Source: Chloranthus sessilifolius (Eukaryota > Streptophyta > Magnoliopsida > Chloranthales > Chloranthaceae). From it: DNA of 64,000 nucleotides. The position numbers were made by a program, and so were the translations under genes. Every line of letters begins with the position of its first letter. The first letter of the stretch is position 1. Below the pieces are notes generated by a model. The model had not been told where the DNA came from, did no database searches, and worked only from the letters and a program-made list of their open reading frames with translations. The DNA lies in the NCBI GenBank assembly GCA_021018995.1, contig CM037593.1:38825810-38889809 (forward strand). The letters are read 5' to 3'. Shown here in pieces: positions 22,465-33,090 of the stretch.

Positions 22465-24846
22465 TGTTGTTGTTATTTCTCCAGTGTGAAAAGAAACACA
22501 GATGGATTCAGCACATCTGAAAGAAATCAAGACCTGCAAGATACAGGGCCTATTGTAGCAAGTTTTAGTAAGTAAGAGTTTGTCCCACAGGGAAAATGGT
22601 CTAAAGCTCCAAGGGAGTCATCTTTAGTAGGCCCTCCAGATTTGATTACAGATCTGGCAATCCTAAATGGAAGGAGATTTAAGGTCACTATTGTTTAAAT
22701 CCTATGGTAACCTAATGCCTAAACTACAGAAATGGTTGAGAAGAATGATGGAGTGTGAGAAAATAAATGGAAAAAGGGTGAGAAGTAAGCTATTAGGTAT
22801 AAATCTGATGGGTTTTATAACTCAGACTCAGATCTGCTGCTATAGAAGTCCTGTCCAATGGCTACATTATCACCACTGAGGAGAAGGGATCCAACTCACC
22901 CCTGTACCATGATCCAATCCCTTATGGCTATAACCTGTCCACTCAAATAGTCACAGACTATCCAATAGGGGAACCACAGTCCATAGATGAGTCAGAACAT
23001 GTTTATCATTGTAGGCACTACTTTATCTAGTCTACCAGCTCAAGAATCCATAGGAACCTCAACTTCTAAAGTTCTGTGTGTGGGGCATAGGCCTGCATAT
23101 GTGCACTAGCCTGAACACACAGGACCAACAAGAGTTCGAGTACTAGCTTTAAATCTAGCTATTCACTGCTTTAGAGAGACAACAGTGATTCAGTCACAAG
23201 CCTACAATCTCTACAGCCAGATCAGATCTGCCATCTGATGGTGGGTCTATACAAATACAAGGGAGTCTGTCTCTGCACAATCTCTCACAGGGCTACAAGC
23301 AAAAGTCCAGAGAAGAAGAATCTCTCTTAGATCTGTGGATTGACATCACTCTAGGGCTATAACCTGGCCACTTAAATAGCCACAGACTATCCACAGAGGC
23401 TATCCTCCTCACAAAGGTCTGAGACAGAACAAGTAGATTACTGCCACCACCATGTTCACAAGGCTACCAACTCAGGCTCCCATGGGGATTCAGATTTAGT
23501 GGATCTTGTGGTGGGGCATAGGCCTGCATATGTGCACTAGCCTGGACACACAGGTCACTTGGATTTAAGTAAATCCTTATAAATAATCCTCCATAGCTTA
23601 CAATACAACTTAGCGATGGAGGATCTCAAGGCAGTAGCCTTGTACAGAACAACCCTCAAACACCAATCTCATACATGTATAACATCCTATTATAAAACAT
23701 CATTAAAACTGTTCCAAATAGACATACAAAGGCATAGCTAGCAAGTGCTGGGCTATGGAGAGAAGAAAAAGGAAAAAGATGCTGCCTAAACCCCAACCTT
23801 AGCCTACTAGAACTCTATAGCCAATTCAACAAGATAGGAGGAATTCAGCCCTCACCTCGCTTTTTAAACCTAAACTAGGCTTAGGCTTATATGGCAGTCG
23901 GCTGTGGGAGCATTAAGGTTAGGAAAACCCTAATTTTAATGATGCAAATGTGGCCCATTTCTGTTCCTTAGATGCCTCGGGGCGTGTGCACAAAGATTAG
24001 AGCATTAGAGTACGTGCCCTAAGTTGGTCGAAGTTCCTGCATTGCCCTGCGTAAGTGGGGAAAGTTAAGATCCGATCCTCGCTAGGTAGAAAAGGTTTCT
24101 GTGTCTTCGATGATAGAATTGTCATGGGATTGAATTGACTTGAAGCTCCATGGATAGATAGTTTGGTCATCGCGTTGCGCTCGCCGCTGTGGATTGCGCT
24201 TTTCCATTTGAATGGCGCGAGAATTGCGTAGCTGCTTCTCTGGTGAATCTCGCGATCCTCAAGAAGTAATGTCATAGGCCTCGGATTGAGTAGTTCCTCA
24301 AGATCTCAGATCCCGCTGCCACACGCACAGTTGCAGAGTGCTCCGAGCTCTCTCTCGTGAATCGCGCGAAGGATTAAATGACTCTCTTTGAGTCGCGAGA
24401 TCGAGACCGCAAGCGCTATGAATCGAGCCTCAGAGAACCGTAAGTCCGCTTTTTCAAGCTCTTCATTATTAATCTGCGAGAACGCGAGCAATTGGTGTGC
24501 CGCCTTAAACTCAATGATAACCAAGCATTCTCTTCTAATCAATTGAACCTTGCGATATCTATGCGCGAGGCTCATTTTCTTGATTTTGCTTTATGCCTTC
24601 TGCTTCAACTTCCTTCTCCCACTGGGCATTCTACTTCCTTTCTCGAATGGAACTTCGGGTGCAAAAGTAGGCTTCTGGCATGGTTAGGGTTTTATCCCAC
24701 CCGCTATTACCTATAAAATGGGCTTAAAACACTTTATTAAATGACTAAGGGTCTAACAGTAGATTGTTAAGGGGTGAAAAGTGGTACTTTGTGTCTCTAT
24801 GAGGTTAAGTTAAGGGGTGAAAAGTGGTACTTTTCAGGTCTTAACA
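22465..24846 (-). repeat. A 5' LTR
   Basis: 2382 bp, ends TGTTGTTGTTATT and GGTCTTAACA. TATA box 23887-23894 (minus). It carries a local duplication near its outer end (24770-24790 and 24812-24832) that the other LTR lacks. Confidence 0.9.
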
Positions 24847-26231
24847 TCTATGCCAAAGGCTCTTGGGTAGGGACTTCGGTTATCGATTGGGAAGGTGTTA
24901 GGCACCCAATCAACCTGCTTAATGTGATCTCTACTTATGACCAAAACAAAAATAATGTAAAAGAAAAGAAAAAGCTTTCCTCTTGCCCAAAGTGTCTTAA
25001 AATCCTATTTGTGCCCCTCCGTCCCTATCGAAAATCTGGCGATGTAACAGCACAAATAAGTGGATGGAGGAAGGATTGAGAAGGTAGAGGAATAGAGGGG
25101 AGAGCCGGAGCTCTTGGGCCCTTGTTGCACCACTGTGGAGCCTTGCGTTGGCCTGCTTCGGTGAGCTTTTGAAAGCCTGTATGGTGAGAAATGAGGTTCT
25201 TACTCTTAGGGCTTGATAGCTAAGAGGTAGAGAGGGAAGGCTAGGGGGTAACACACACCTAACTTAGAGCTTTTTGGTAAAATACTAAGGTCTAAAGGAA
25301 GTTTTGAAGTTCTGGAATTTGTATGGGAATGGTGCACTAGAGGAGAGAGAGAAGGGATTCCTTAATCTCTTAATTGTAAATTTTTTCAAGCCTTTATAAA
25401 GGGAGGGGTGCCTCTCTATTTATAGGAAAAAGAGAGGTTAGGAGGGTGCTTAGAGGGTAATTTGAATTAGCAATTAGGTAATCTAGCTATCTAAGGTTTC
25501 CTAGGGTTTTTCGAGCCTTGAAAAGTGTGAAGAATTACTCCAATGGTGGATGATAGGGTGGGGCTTTAAACCACTTAAGAGGTTGCACATAGATAGTAAA
25601 TAGGTGAAAAAGAACTAGCAAAATACACCCAAAGATCAAGATGGTCAACAAGTCAAACCCCATTCACAAAATTTGAGGCAAAGAACTAGGGTTACTGTTC
25701 ATAAGCCTGGCGCAACTAATAGTTGCGCCAGGCTTAGGAATAGTAAAACAGTATTCCTACAGTGACCTGGAAGTTGGCTCTCCGAGGTGGGGTCCACCTT
25801 ATAACTGGCACAATTATTAGTTGCGCCAAAACCCTAGGGGGCTCCACAATATTTACCATTTTGCCCTTAAGCCTCCGAATGCGATATCTTCTCGCACACA
25901 GCTACAATTGGGGTAATTCTTGGCTCATTGGAAGGCTGAGAGGACTTCTACTTTTCAATGGTATAAGATTTGATCATACTAGAAGGTTACAATTAGTCTC
26001 AATGTACCACTCTTCATTCATTGCTCGAGAAAGCTAAGTTTAGGTCTGAAATGGGTTCTAAGGGCCGGGATGGGCTTTTAAGAGTTCGAGAATGTTCCTA
26101 AGGGATCTAGGGTGATTCCTAAGGGTTCAGAAAGGTTTCTAAGGGTTTCATACATGTCATCAAAAGCTTAGAGATGCGCCTCTATCGAAATGTGTCTCGA
26201 TCGGGCCTTGGGCCAAATTTGGGTGGCTACA
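24847..26231 (-). repeat. B2 3' LTR, main piece (right of A)
   Basis: Continues the LTR interrupted at 8301. It aligns with 62586-63985 and ends GGTGGCTACA at 26231. Minus-strand TATA box TATAAATA at 25417-25424. Two palindromes lie in its U3 (25708 and 25806). Confidence 0.9.
25702..25828. repeat. Palindrome cluster in B2 3' LTR (2 copies, 98 bp apart)
   Basis: Core copies start at 25708 and 25806. The first is perfect (TGGCGCAACTA, A, TAGTTGCGCCA) and its pairing extends to 17-bp arms, 25702-25736. The second is imperfect. Both lie about 280-410 bp upstream of the LTR's minus-strand TATA box. Confidence 0.9.
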
Positions 26232-26632
26232 GATGCCCCTCTTTGGTATTCAATCACTAATGATCGAATGCTAAAAAAAAGAGGCATTCGAATAGGCCCA
26301 AGGAATTACTGATTGGTCTACTGTATTCAGAATGAACTTCAAACATTAGATGAGTAATGTGGTGAGAAAATGAAAGCCCTGTATGTCTGGAAAAATAGTC
26401 GTTTCTCAAGGTAATCGGTCCCCAAGCACTTAGCGATATTACTGGGCATAACCGAGGTGGAAAATGAGTTGCGAAAGCCTAATAGCTGGGAAAAATGGTT
26501 GCTTCTAGAGATGATTTGAAGGAGTTTGACGTTCGAGATTCATTTTGAATACAATAGCTTTGTAAGGAGGGTGATCGACCCACATTCAAAGATAGGCGCA
26601 ATGCAAGTACGCAAGGTTTCACAGTTTGTGTC

Positions 26633-26802
26633 CAATCATATGAGGCATTGACCGCCTCATGTGGCTGGTCACGGGTGCCCCTACTTGAACTAGGGTTCGA
26701 GGTCTTTGGACGAACCCATTGATCCTGAAGTTTATTTAGCATGACTACCCGAGCGAAGTGAATAGATATCGAAACACTTTTTGGGAGTACGTGCTATTTT
26801 TT
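26633..26802. repeat. Direct repeat, copy 1
   Basis: About 170 bp, from 'caatcatatgaggcattgac' to the 'tttttgggagta.gtgct' block, repeated 926 bp downstream at 27559-27735. B1 shows a single aligned copy near 50240-50400. Confidence 0.75.
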
Positions 26803-27558
26803 CCAACGTGCCCCGGATCATCATGACCCAGAGTATCCAACCTCAGATGAAACTGAACAGATCCGGCCAAAAGTGGGTGCTCACCGAAGGGGACACCTAA
26901 TCCCGGTCTCTGTCGAAAATGATCTTACGAATCATTTAACTATCCATAAACATGCATCCATTAGGGGCTATAACCAACAAAGGCGATGGAAGTCTCGACC
27001 CAGATCCCTTCCGGGTATAATGTATGAAAATAAACGACCATCCTACAGATACCTAGACGCATGGTGTACACTTTACAGGGATACCGTGCTAATACAGGTT
27101 TTAAGCCTGCAGAAATAAGGGAAATGAGCCCTTCTGCATGTATGTTTACACATAGTTGATTAATATGTAGTTTCATTTTCAACAGGTTGGTCTCAACCAA
27201 TGATTGACCTTTTTCATGACAGAGTTACCTGGACCTCAATCCTTGTAGGGCGCATGCCCGGACAGCGCAGATCAAGAGTCCACACCTCTGAAATAGCTCG
27301 TGATGAATCTGAAGTTAGACACTCATGTTCCTATGAATCCACAAACAAAGCGCTCATCGCAAAAATTTAGCAGGGGAGTCGACCCAATTGAAACATTGAC
27401 CATTTGATCGGGATTGACACCGTTGCTCCTACTTTAAAGTAGGATCCAATGATCCAAGGCAAACCTTAGACTTAGGACATTGATTTAGCATAGCTGTGTT
27501 GCAGGTAAAATATTGAATTTTACCGCATTGGAGCACGCATGTACGTAGTTGTGTGCGC

Positions 27559-27735
27559 AATCATATGAGGCATTGACCGCCTCATCTGACTGGTCACGGA
27601 TGTCCCTGCTTGAAGCGGGGTTCGAGGTCTTTGGGTGAACCCATTGATCCCAAAGTTTATTTAGCCCGACTAACCGAGCAGAGCGAATAGATGTCGCAAC
27701 ACTTTTTGGGAGTATGTGCTGCCTTTTTCAAAACA
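27559..27735. repeat. Direct repeat, copy 2
   Basis: Second copy of the 26633-26802 unit, roughly 85% alike by eye. Confidence 0.75.
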
Positions 27736-27784
27736 TATGTTTTTGTTATTATATGTGGGAAATTTTTTACCCCTTGTTTGTGTT

Positions 27785-28085
27785 TATCATTTTATGTGAT
27801 TTTTTAGATTTTGGGTTATCATTTTATGTGATTTTTTGGATTTTAAGTTATTATTTCATGTGATTTTATCACTTTATTACTTCTATTATTTTATGCGAAT
27901 TAATTTTGGGATTTTCTTTATCTTTTTTTTTTAATGGATTTTTGGATTTTTAAGCTATCATTTTATGTGAGTTTTTGGATTTTTTTAGAGCTATCATTTG
28001 ATGGTATTTTTCAGTTTTTTAGAACTATCATTTTATGTGAATTATTCTATCATTTTATGTGAATTATTTTTGGCTTTTTATGTGA
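27785..28085. repeat. AT-rich degenerate tandem array
   Basis: Repeated words TATCATTTTATGTGA separated by T-rich spacers; at least seven recognisable units with irregular spacing. Confidence 0.65.
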
Positions 28086-28314
28086 GATTTTTTTTTCATT
28101 TTTTTAGACTTTTTCACATTTTTCTGTGTAGGATCGGGATGCCTATTGATCTCGATCAATTTTATTCTAGCACTACTTCCCGGGCAAGTCTAATGAGGAT
28201 CGACATGGCATTTGGGAGCACGTGCATCAGCTGGGAGTAACAAAACGAAGAGAAGGGGGGTACCAAGCTATGCAGGTGACCCATACTAGGCCCAAAACCC
28301 GACCCGTAAGTGGC

Positions 28315-28385
28315 TGGTGTAACTAATAGTTGCGCCAAACCAAAAGGGGGCTCAAAATAGCATGGCGCAACTATTAGTTGTGCCA
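28315..28385. repeat. Palindrome pair upstream of the PMD gene (48 bp apart)
   Basis: Core copies begin at 28315 and 28363 (TGGYGYAACTA, A/T, TAGTTGYGCCA). They are about 1.4 kb before the PMD start codon and about 80 bp before a plus-strand TATA-like word at 28465-28475. The spacer does not resemble those of most other clusters. Confidence 0.9.
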
Positions 28386-28464
28386 AGCATGGCTGGGGTT
28401 TGAATTTAAACAGCCTGAGTTCAGGCAGCCATCGTGTGTTTTCAAAACTGCTCTGTCCCCCCTC

Positions 28465-28475
28465 TCTAAATAAAA
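28465..28475 (+). promoter_or_regulatory. TATA-like word for the antisense PMD gene
   Basis: CTAAATAAAAA after a CT-rich stretch and about 80 bp downstream of the palindrome pair. Weak match; its meaning rests on context. Confidence 0.3.
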
Positions 28476-28775
28476 AAACAGAGCCTTCCTAGGGTTCCTT
28501 TACATCGCCTCTACGCGTGCCTCATTGCAGGCATCGCTCACGCCGATTGATCGTCCATATCGTGCTAGATCAAAGACCCTATTTTCTCCAAAAGGTAACC
28601 ATTTAAAACCCATTTTCTTTTATTTTTCTTGGTTTTTCTTACAAATATGATCATGATCTTGTATTCTTAGATGATAAATGATTTATTTTTATTGTAAAAA
28701 AGTTTATTGATGATGTGTTGATGATTTTTATGAATAATGCCCTCTTTTTCATTGTTTTATGGATTTTATTGATGC

Positions 28776-28778
<3 letters not shown>

Positions 28779-28808
<30 letters not shown>
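28779..28808. repeat. (AT)15 microsatellite
   Basis: Uninterrupted AT dinucleotides within the T-rich leader of the PMD gene. Confidence 0.95.
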
Positions 28809-28815
<7 letters not shown>

Positions 28816-28839
28816 CTCCTTTTTGTGTTGTTTTTATTT

Positions 28840-29660
28840 GTACATATAAGAAAGGGGTTTTTATTCTTGTTTTTTTGTTTTGTTTTTATTTTGAACATAA
28901 AGCAAGGATTTTTGGTTTTTTGAAAATTAATTAAGAAAAAGGGATTTTTGGTTTCTATTTTTTGAAAATTAATTAAGGAAAATGATTTTTTTTTAATTTC
29001 TATATTTTTTGAAAATTAACTAAGGGAAATGATTTTTGCTTTCTCTTAAAATTAATTAAGGAAATAGATTTTATTGTTTGAAAACTAACTAAGGCATTGA
29101 TTTATTATTATTATCTATTTTTTTTTTTGTTGGCTTTTTTGATTTTTTAGGCATAATAATGAGAAAAAGGGGTTCCCTTTTTTGTGTTTTTTTTGTTGGA
29201 GTTTTTTTTTTTGTTTTTATAAACATAAAAGAAGGGCTTTTTTTTTGGGTTTTGATTTTAGAACCATAAAGAAATGATTTTTTTTTACTTTTGTTTTTCT
29301 AAACATAAAAGAAGGATACTTCAAAAGCATAAAGGAATGATTTTTTTATTTATTTTTCTAAACATAAAAGAAGGATTTTTTGATTTTAGAAGCATAAAGG
29401 AATGATTTTTTTTTTTACTTTTGTTTTTCTAAACATAAAAGAAGGATTTTTCAGAAGCATAAAGGAATGATTTTTTTTTTTTTGTTTTTCTAAATATAAA
29501 AGAAGGATTTTTTGATTTTAACTTGCTTCATTTTAAAAGATAGGAAGGGGAAATTTGTTTTATTTTATTTATTTATTTTTGAAGATAAAAAGGAAGGGAT
29601 TTTTTTTGCATTTTCATTCTAAAAGGGATTTTTTTGTTGTTTATGTATGTTTGTATCTTT
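28840..29660. repeat. T-rich leader with tandem 'AAACATAAAAGAAGG' units
   Basis: The word AAACATAAAAGAAGG (one copy AAATATAAAAGAAGG) occurs at about 29221, 29301, 29360, 29431 and 29492, alternating with 'agcataaaggaatgatttt'. Steps are 59-80 bp. T-rich on the plus strand; it could be leader intron or untranslated sequence of the PMD gene. No coding seen. Confidence 0.7.
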
Positions 29661-29775
29661 GTTTATGAAAATAATAGAAAAAGGGTGTGTATACTTACCT
29701 TCCCTTGGCCTGTAGCACAAAAATGGTTCTTTATCACTGATCTGCTTTGATGTGATTGTTTGCTTTTGCCCCAAA

Positions 29776-32439
29776 ATGTCTGGCGACGAAGAGTACGTGC
29801 CTAAGGAGGGCAATGAGGAGGGCCCCAATGTAGTCTATGGTCCCCGTGGGGAGCAATTCTTTGTGATAGAGTGTAAGGTGGGTCCATGGCTTGAGATGCA
29901 GGGCGAGGCCGCCCGAGTTGGCCTTCTTCATCAACAATACATCCATATATCAAATTTTGGCAGAGCGGGCAAGGTAAAAGATAGGTTCAGTTCTTCCTTT
30001 TGTGCAGCTTTGCTTCATTTCCTTGATCTGATGCATTTTTCTCTCTTGACGCAGGCTTTGCCCCATATTGTGTTCCGCAGGGGCTGAATAGACTTTCACG
30101 ATTTTTACCACTACGTTCCCCCTGTGGTAAAGTATTTGCTGGAGCAGGCGGGTTTTGGGGAGTTCTTGTCCTGCACCCCCATGAGGGCCGTCGCCACGTA
30201 TCTGAGGGCATTGATAGAGTGATTTCGCCCAGAGACCATGTCTTTCCACATGGCCTGACGCCCGTGGATTGGGCTATGATTAATGGCATCAGGGTAGGGG
30301 GCGTACCGATAGCCAGCCTTGCGGGCCTAGCAGAGAGGATATTGTCAGATTGATAGGGGATTATCCCCCTCAAGGGCAAATGCACGACATCAAGGTCAAG
30401 ATGACCTGGCTATCTGGGCTCTATGGGGTCGGTGAGTTGGTAGATCTGGGTCAGCCGGATTTGGAGCTTTATATTGAGCCTGCATGGTCGATCGTCCTGG
30501 CCCGTATCACGCTTTTGCTCCTGTTGGGCAAGACCCTCTTCACCAACGCGAGTGACGGTCGAGTCAGCTTGGCACTGTTGGGCATTATGGATAACTGGCT
30601 CGACATCCATAGGTATGATTGGGGTGGGGCCAGATACCCGACGCTGATGTGTGATATAGCCCGAGTGTCTACCGGGGAGGCCAAGTTTGTGGTTAGTTTT
30701 TGGCTGACATTGGAGGTAATCTCTAACTCTTTAGCTTTCATAAGTTTTTCTTGGATGGTCTTTGTATGCTACTGATTTTTCTTTGTGCTGCTCTCCTTAG
30801 GCATGGGGGTACCTTCACTTTCAGCCTGGGCGCCCGCTTCTCCACTCTGAGGTATACACCTACCCTCTCCTAAGTAATTGGAACCAATCCTAGCACTGCG
30901 ATGAGGGCATGAAGCATCTAGAGATGGGCTTGAGGTCCCAACTCAATCTGATGGTTCCCGAGCAGGTAAGGCCTTTTCACTTTTGTTTATTTCAGTTCGA
31001 AAATTCTCCCTTATTATTATATTACAATTTTGATTGATTGGCCACCTCTTGACTTGGACAGATTCTATATGACCCGTACCTCACCTCCATTTTATGGGAC
31101 CGGGCCGCCGTAGGTCCATCGCGCCTATTCAACGACCGTCGTGTTGTCTTCTTCTATGGGGCGTGGGCTAGGGCCTATTATGTGGGGGAGCGGGTAGTTC
31201 ACCAATATCATATTACAATTTTGATTGATTGGCCACCTCTTGACTTGGACAGATTCTATATGACCCGTTACCTCACCTCCATTTTATGGGACCGGGCCGC
31301 CGTAGGTCCATCGCGCCTATTCAACGACCGTCGTGTTGTCTTCTTCTATGGGGCGTGGGCTAGGGCCTATTATGTGGGGGAGCGGGTAGTTCACCAATAT
31401 CAGGGCTATCCTGCCATACCTATTGATCCTCCTGTAGATGTTTTGGATCCCGCTGGTAGCATTGAGGAGCTCACTGCGGCTTTCCTATATAATGGGATCC
31501 CCATTAACACCCTTCTCATGCTCAGGGACTATCAGCTATGGTATGAGTCCCTTTCGTATCGGTTCATTTTGCTGCGCTTTGTCCCTAGCATCAATTTTCT
31601 CGCTTTCGGTAGCCCGCGCTCCCAGGTAATTCTCCTTTCTCTTTTAGATTAGTCTCTTTTGGTTTCAATTTAGCTTTTGTTCCTACTGAGCGGATCTCTA
31701 TTTTTGTCACAATTTGTTCAAGGGGATGACTCGGATAATGAAGGGGGAGCGGCGTTGGGTACTGCGGATGCTTCAGGGGTGGGTCCCTCAGGTGCTGGCC
31801 CTTCCGGTGCGGTTCCTCGGGTGAGGGTTCTTCAGGTGCGAATCCCTCAGGTGAGGGTTCTTTAGGTGCTGGTCCGTCGGGTACTTCTCATGTGGGTGCC
31901 CTTGGTGGTGCTCCGCCCGTGGTCTATGGGACCTTCAGACGCCTCGACGATAGCTTTCTCTCAGGTCTATGCGCTGACGTGGATAGGCAGGCTGGCATCT
32001 CAGCTGAAGTGGCCCAGGTCCCTCCTCCTGAGGTGGTTAAGGTGGTAAGCCTTCTCACGATCATTCTTCCTTTGTCTTGGCTCCTTTGGTAAATGCATGT
32101 GTTTGTTACTTGTCCCTGCAACTGACATCCTTTCCCTCTGAATGTAGAACTTTGACTCGGCCATGGAGCATGCGACGTATTATCGCAACCTTGCTGAGCT
32201 CCGAGATGTGTAGGGGGTGAGTATTCTGCTAACCTGCTTTTCTCATTATTTTACTATCTTTTGTTCCTCAATTGACCTTGATTTCTGATTTTGACTATGA
32301 CTTGCAGCGTGCCAGCGCCAAGGAGTCGCGCTCTTTGCTCAGTCGGCTTTCACAGGTGTGGTCTCAGGTAGGAGATATTCGGACCTGCCAAAGCTCCTCG
32401 AGTCGACGGAAGAAGTTGAAGGGCCCCAACAAGGATTAG
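29776..32439 (+). pseudogene. Antisense PMD (plant mobile domain) gene with introns, decayed
   Basis: Plus-strand gene inside minus-strand B2. From ATG at 29776 it reads MSGDEEYVPKEGNEEG, then PMD signatures: VPPVVKYLLEQAGF, MRAVATYLRALIE, VKMTWLSGLYGVGE, LLLLGKTLFTNASDGRVSLA, MDNWLDIHRYDWGGARYPTL and AWGYLHFQPGRP. Clean GT-AG introns fit at 29974-30054, 30716-30800 and 30966-31061, with further likely ones after 31625, 32040 and 32215. The C-terminal part is Gly/Pro/Ser-rich and ends in a basic RRKKLKGPNKD near 32437. PMD proteins of plants include MAIN/MAIL1-type nuclear proteins, and PMD genes are known to have been captured by plant transposable elements. The copy is broken by several lesions. 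A 191-bp tandem duplication (31019-31401) lies inside. Confidence 0.75.
31019..31401 (+). repeat. 191-bp tandem duplication in the PMD gene
   Basis: Copies 31019-31209 and 31210-31401 are almost identical. The unit carries the end of an intron with its acceptor and the start of the next exon (encoding LTSILWDRAAVGPSRLFNDR). Confidence 0.95.
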
Positions 32440-32851
32440 GCCTTAGCTTCTGCATTTTGAACAATTCAAACAATTTGGGATGATTTTATTAGGATTTTGA
32501 TAAGTTTGTAACGGATAATTGTGGCACTCTTTTTGGATGATTTTTCTGCTTAGAAATGTTTAGTGCTACTTCCTTGACTGCATGTTATCTTTCCCTTGCA
32601 TATATCTGACTGCTTGCAGGATGGTTTTAATGATTGCTCATAAAAGTGGCCCTTGAGGTCGCATGCCTTGGTGCGGGTTTCTCCTGCACAAAAAGTTAGA
32701 TGATTTCAATGTTAGGTGTCCTTTGATTTCTACATTTGTAAATGTTCTTTGAGGCATAAAACAGGTGAACAGGTTAACTGGCTAAGGGGGCTAGCAAAGG
32801 CCCACAAAAATCCCCTCAAAAGTTAAAAAAGGCATAAAAGCTAGATTGGCT
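32440..32851 (+). other. Spacer between the two antisense genes
   Basis: No gene seen. AT-rich sequence that may hold the 3' end of the PMD transcript; TAAT/ATAA words are present but no distinct terminator. Confidence 0.4.
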
Positions 32852-32922
32852 TGGCGCAAGTATTAGTTGCGCCAGACTAATTTTAGGGTGAATTTACACT
32901 GGCGCAACTATTAGTTGCGCCA
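32852..32922. repeat. Palindrome pair upstream of the DUF7745-like gene (48 bp apart)
   Basis: Cores begin at 32852 (one arm mismatch) and 32900 (perfect 11-1-11). The second ends 169 bp before the ATG at 33091 and 25 bp before a TTATAT word at 32948. Confidence 0.9.
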
Positions 32923-32947
32923 GGTATATCCTGGGGATAGTCGGCCC

Positions 32948-32953
32948 TTATAT
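32948..32953 (+). promoter_or_regulatory. TATA-like word for the DUF7745-like gene
   Basis: TTATAT on the plus strand, 25 bp after the second palindrome and about 140 bp before the start codon. A weak match judged on position. Confidence 0.3.
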
Positions 32954-33090
32954 GCCCGAGACAACCCATTTTCTCCTTCTTTTCTTTTTGACTTGGCCTT
33001 TTTAGCTGATTTTTCCTCTCCTTGCTTTCCCAAGGGTGGGTCCATTAACATACATTGAATTTTATATCTTTGAAAGATCTTGGTAAGTCT

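Larger units (their letters stand above)
8302..24846 (-). mobile_element. A: full-length Athila-type Ty3/gypsy element
   Basis: Minus-strand element of 16.5 kb: 5' LTR 22465-24846, tRNA-Asp-type primer site 22441-22458, gag, protease, RT, RNase H, integrase, an extra downstream frame (15653-12672), 3' non-coding region, purine tract and 3' LTR 8302-10802. It interrupts the 3' LTR of B2; flanks are ACTAT (8297-8301) and TCTAT (24847-24851), a 4-of-5 match to a target duplication. LTR divergence by eye over the first 235 bp is about 5%, suggesting roughly two million years at a commonly used plant LTR rate. Gag-pol is broken in several places (perhaps six to ten); the extra frame looks largely open. 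Confidence 0.9.
26232..28250 (-). other. B2 3' non-coding region, distal part, with purine tract
   Basis: The purine tract AAAGAGGGGCATC (minus) abuts the LTR at 26232. Sequence up to about 27735 aligns with B1 49585-50840. It is non-coding. It holds a direct duplication (26633-26802 and 27559-27735) and an AT-rich tandem array near 27785-28085. Confidence 0.75.

Noticed and set aside
28779-28808. Replication origin or matrix-attachment site at the AT run
   Set aside because: A plain (AT)n microsatellite in AT-rich leader; nothing else supports an origin.
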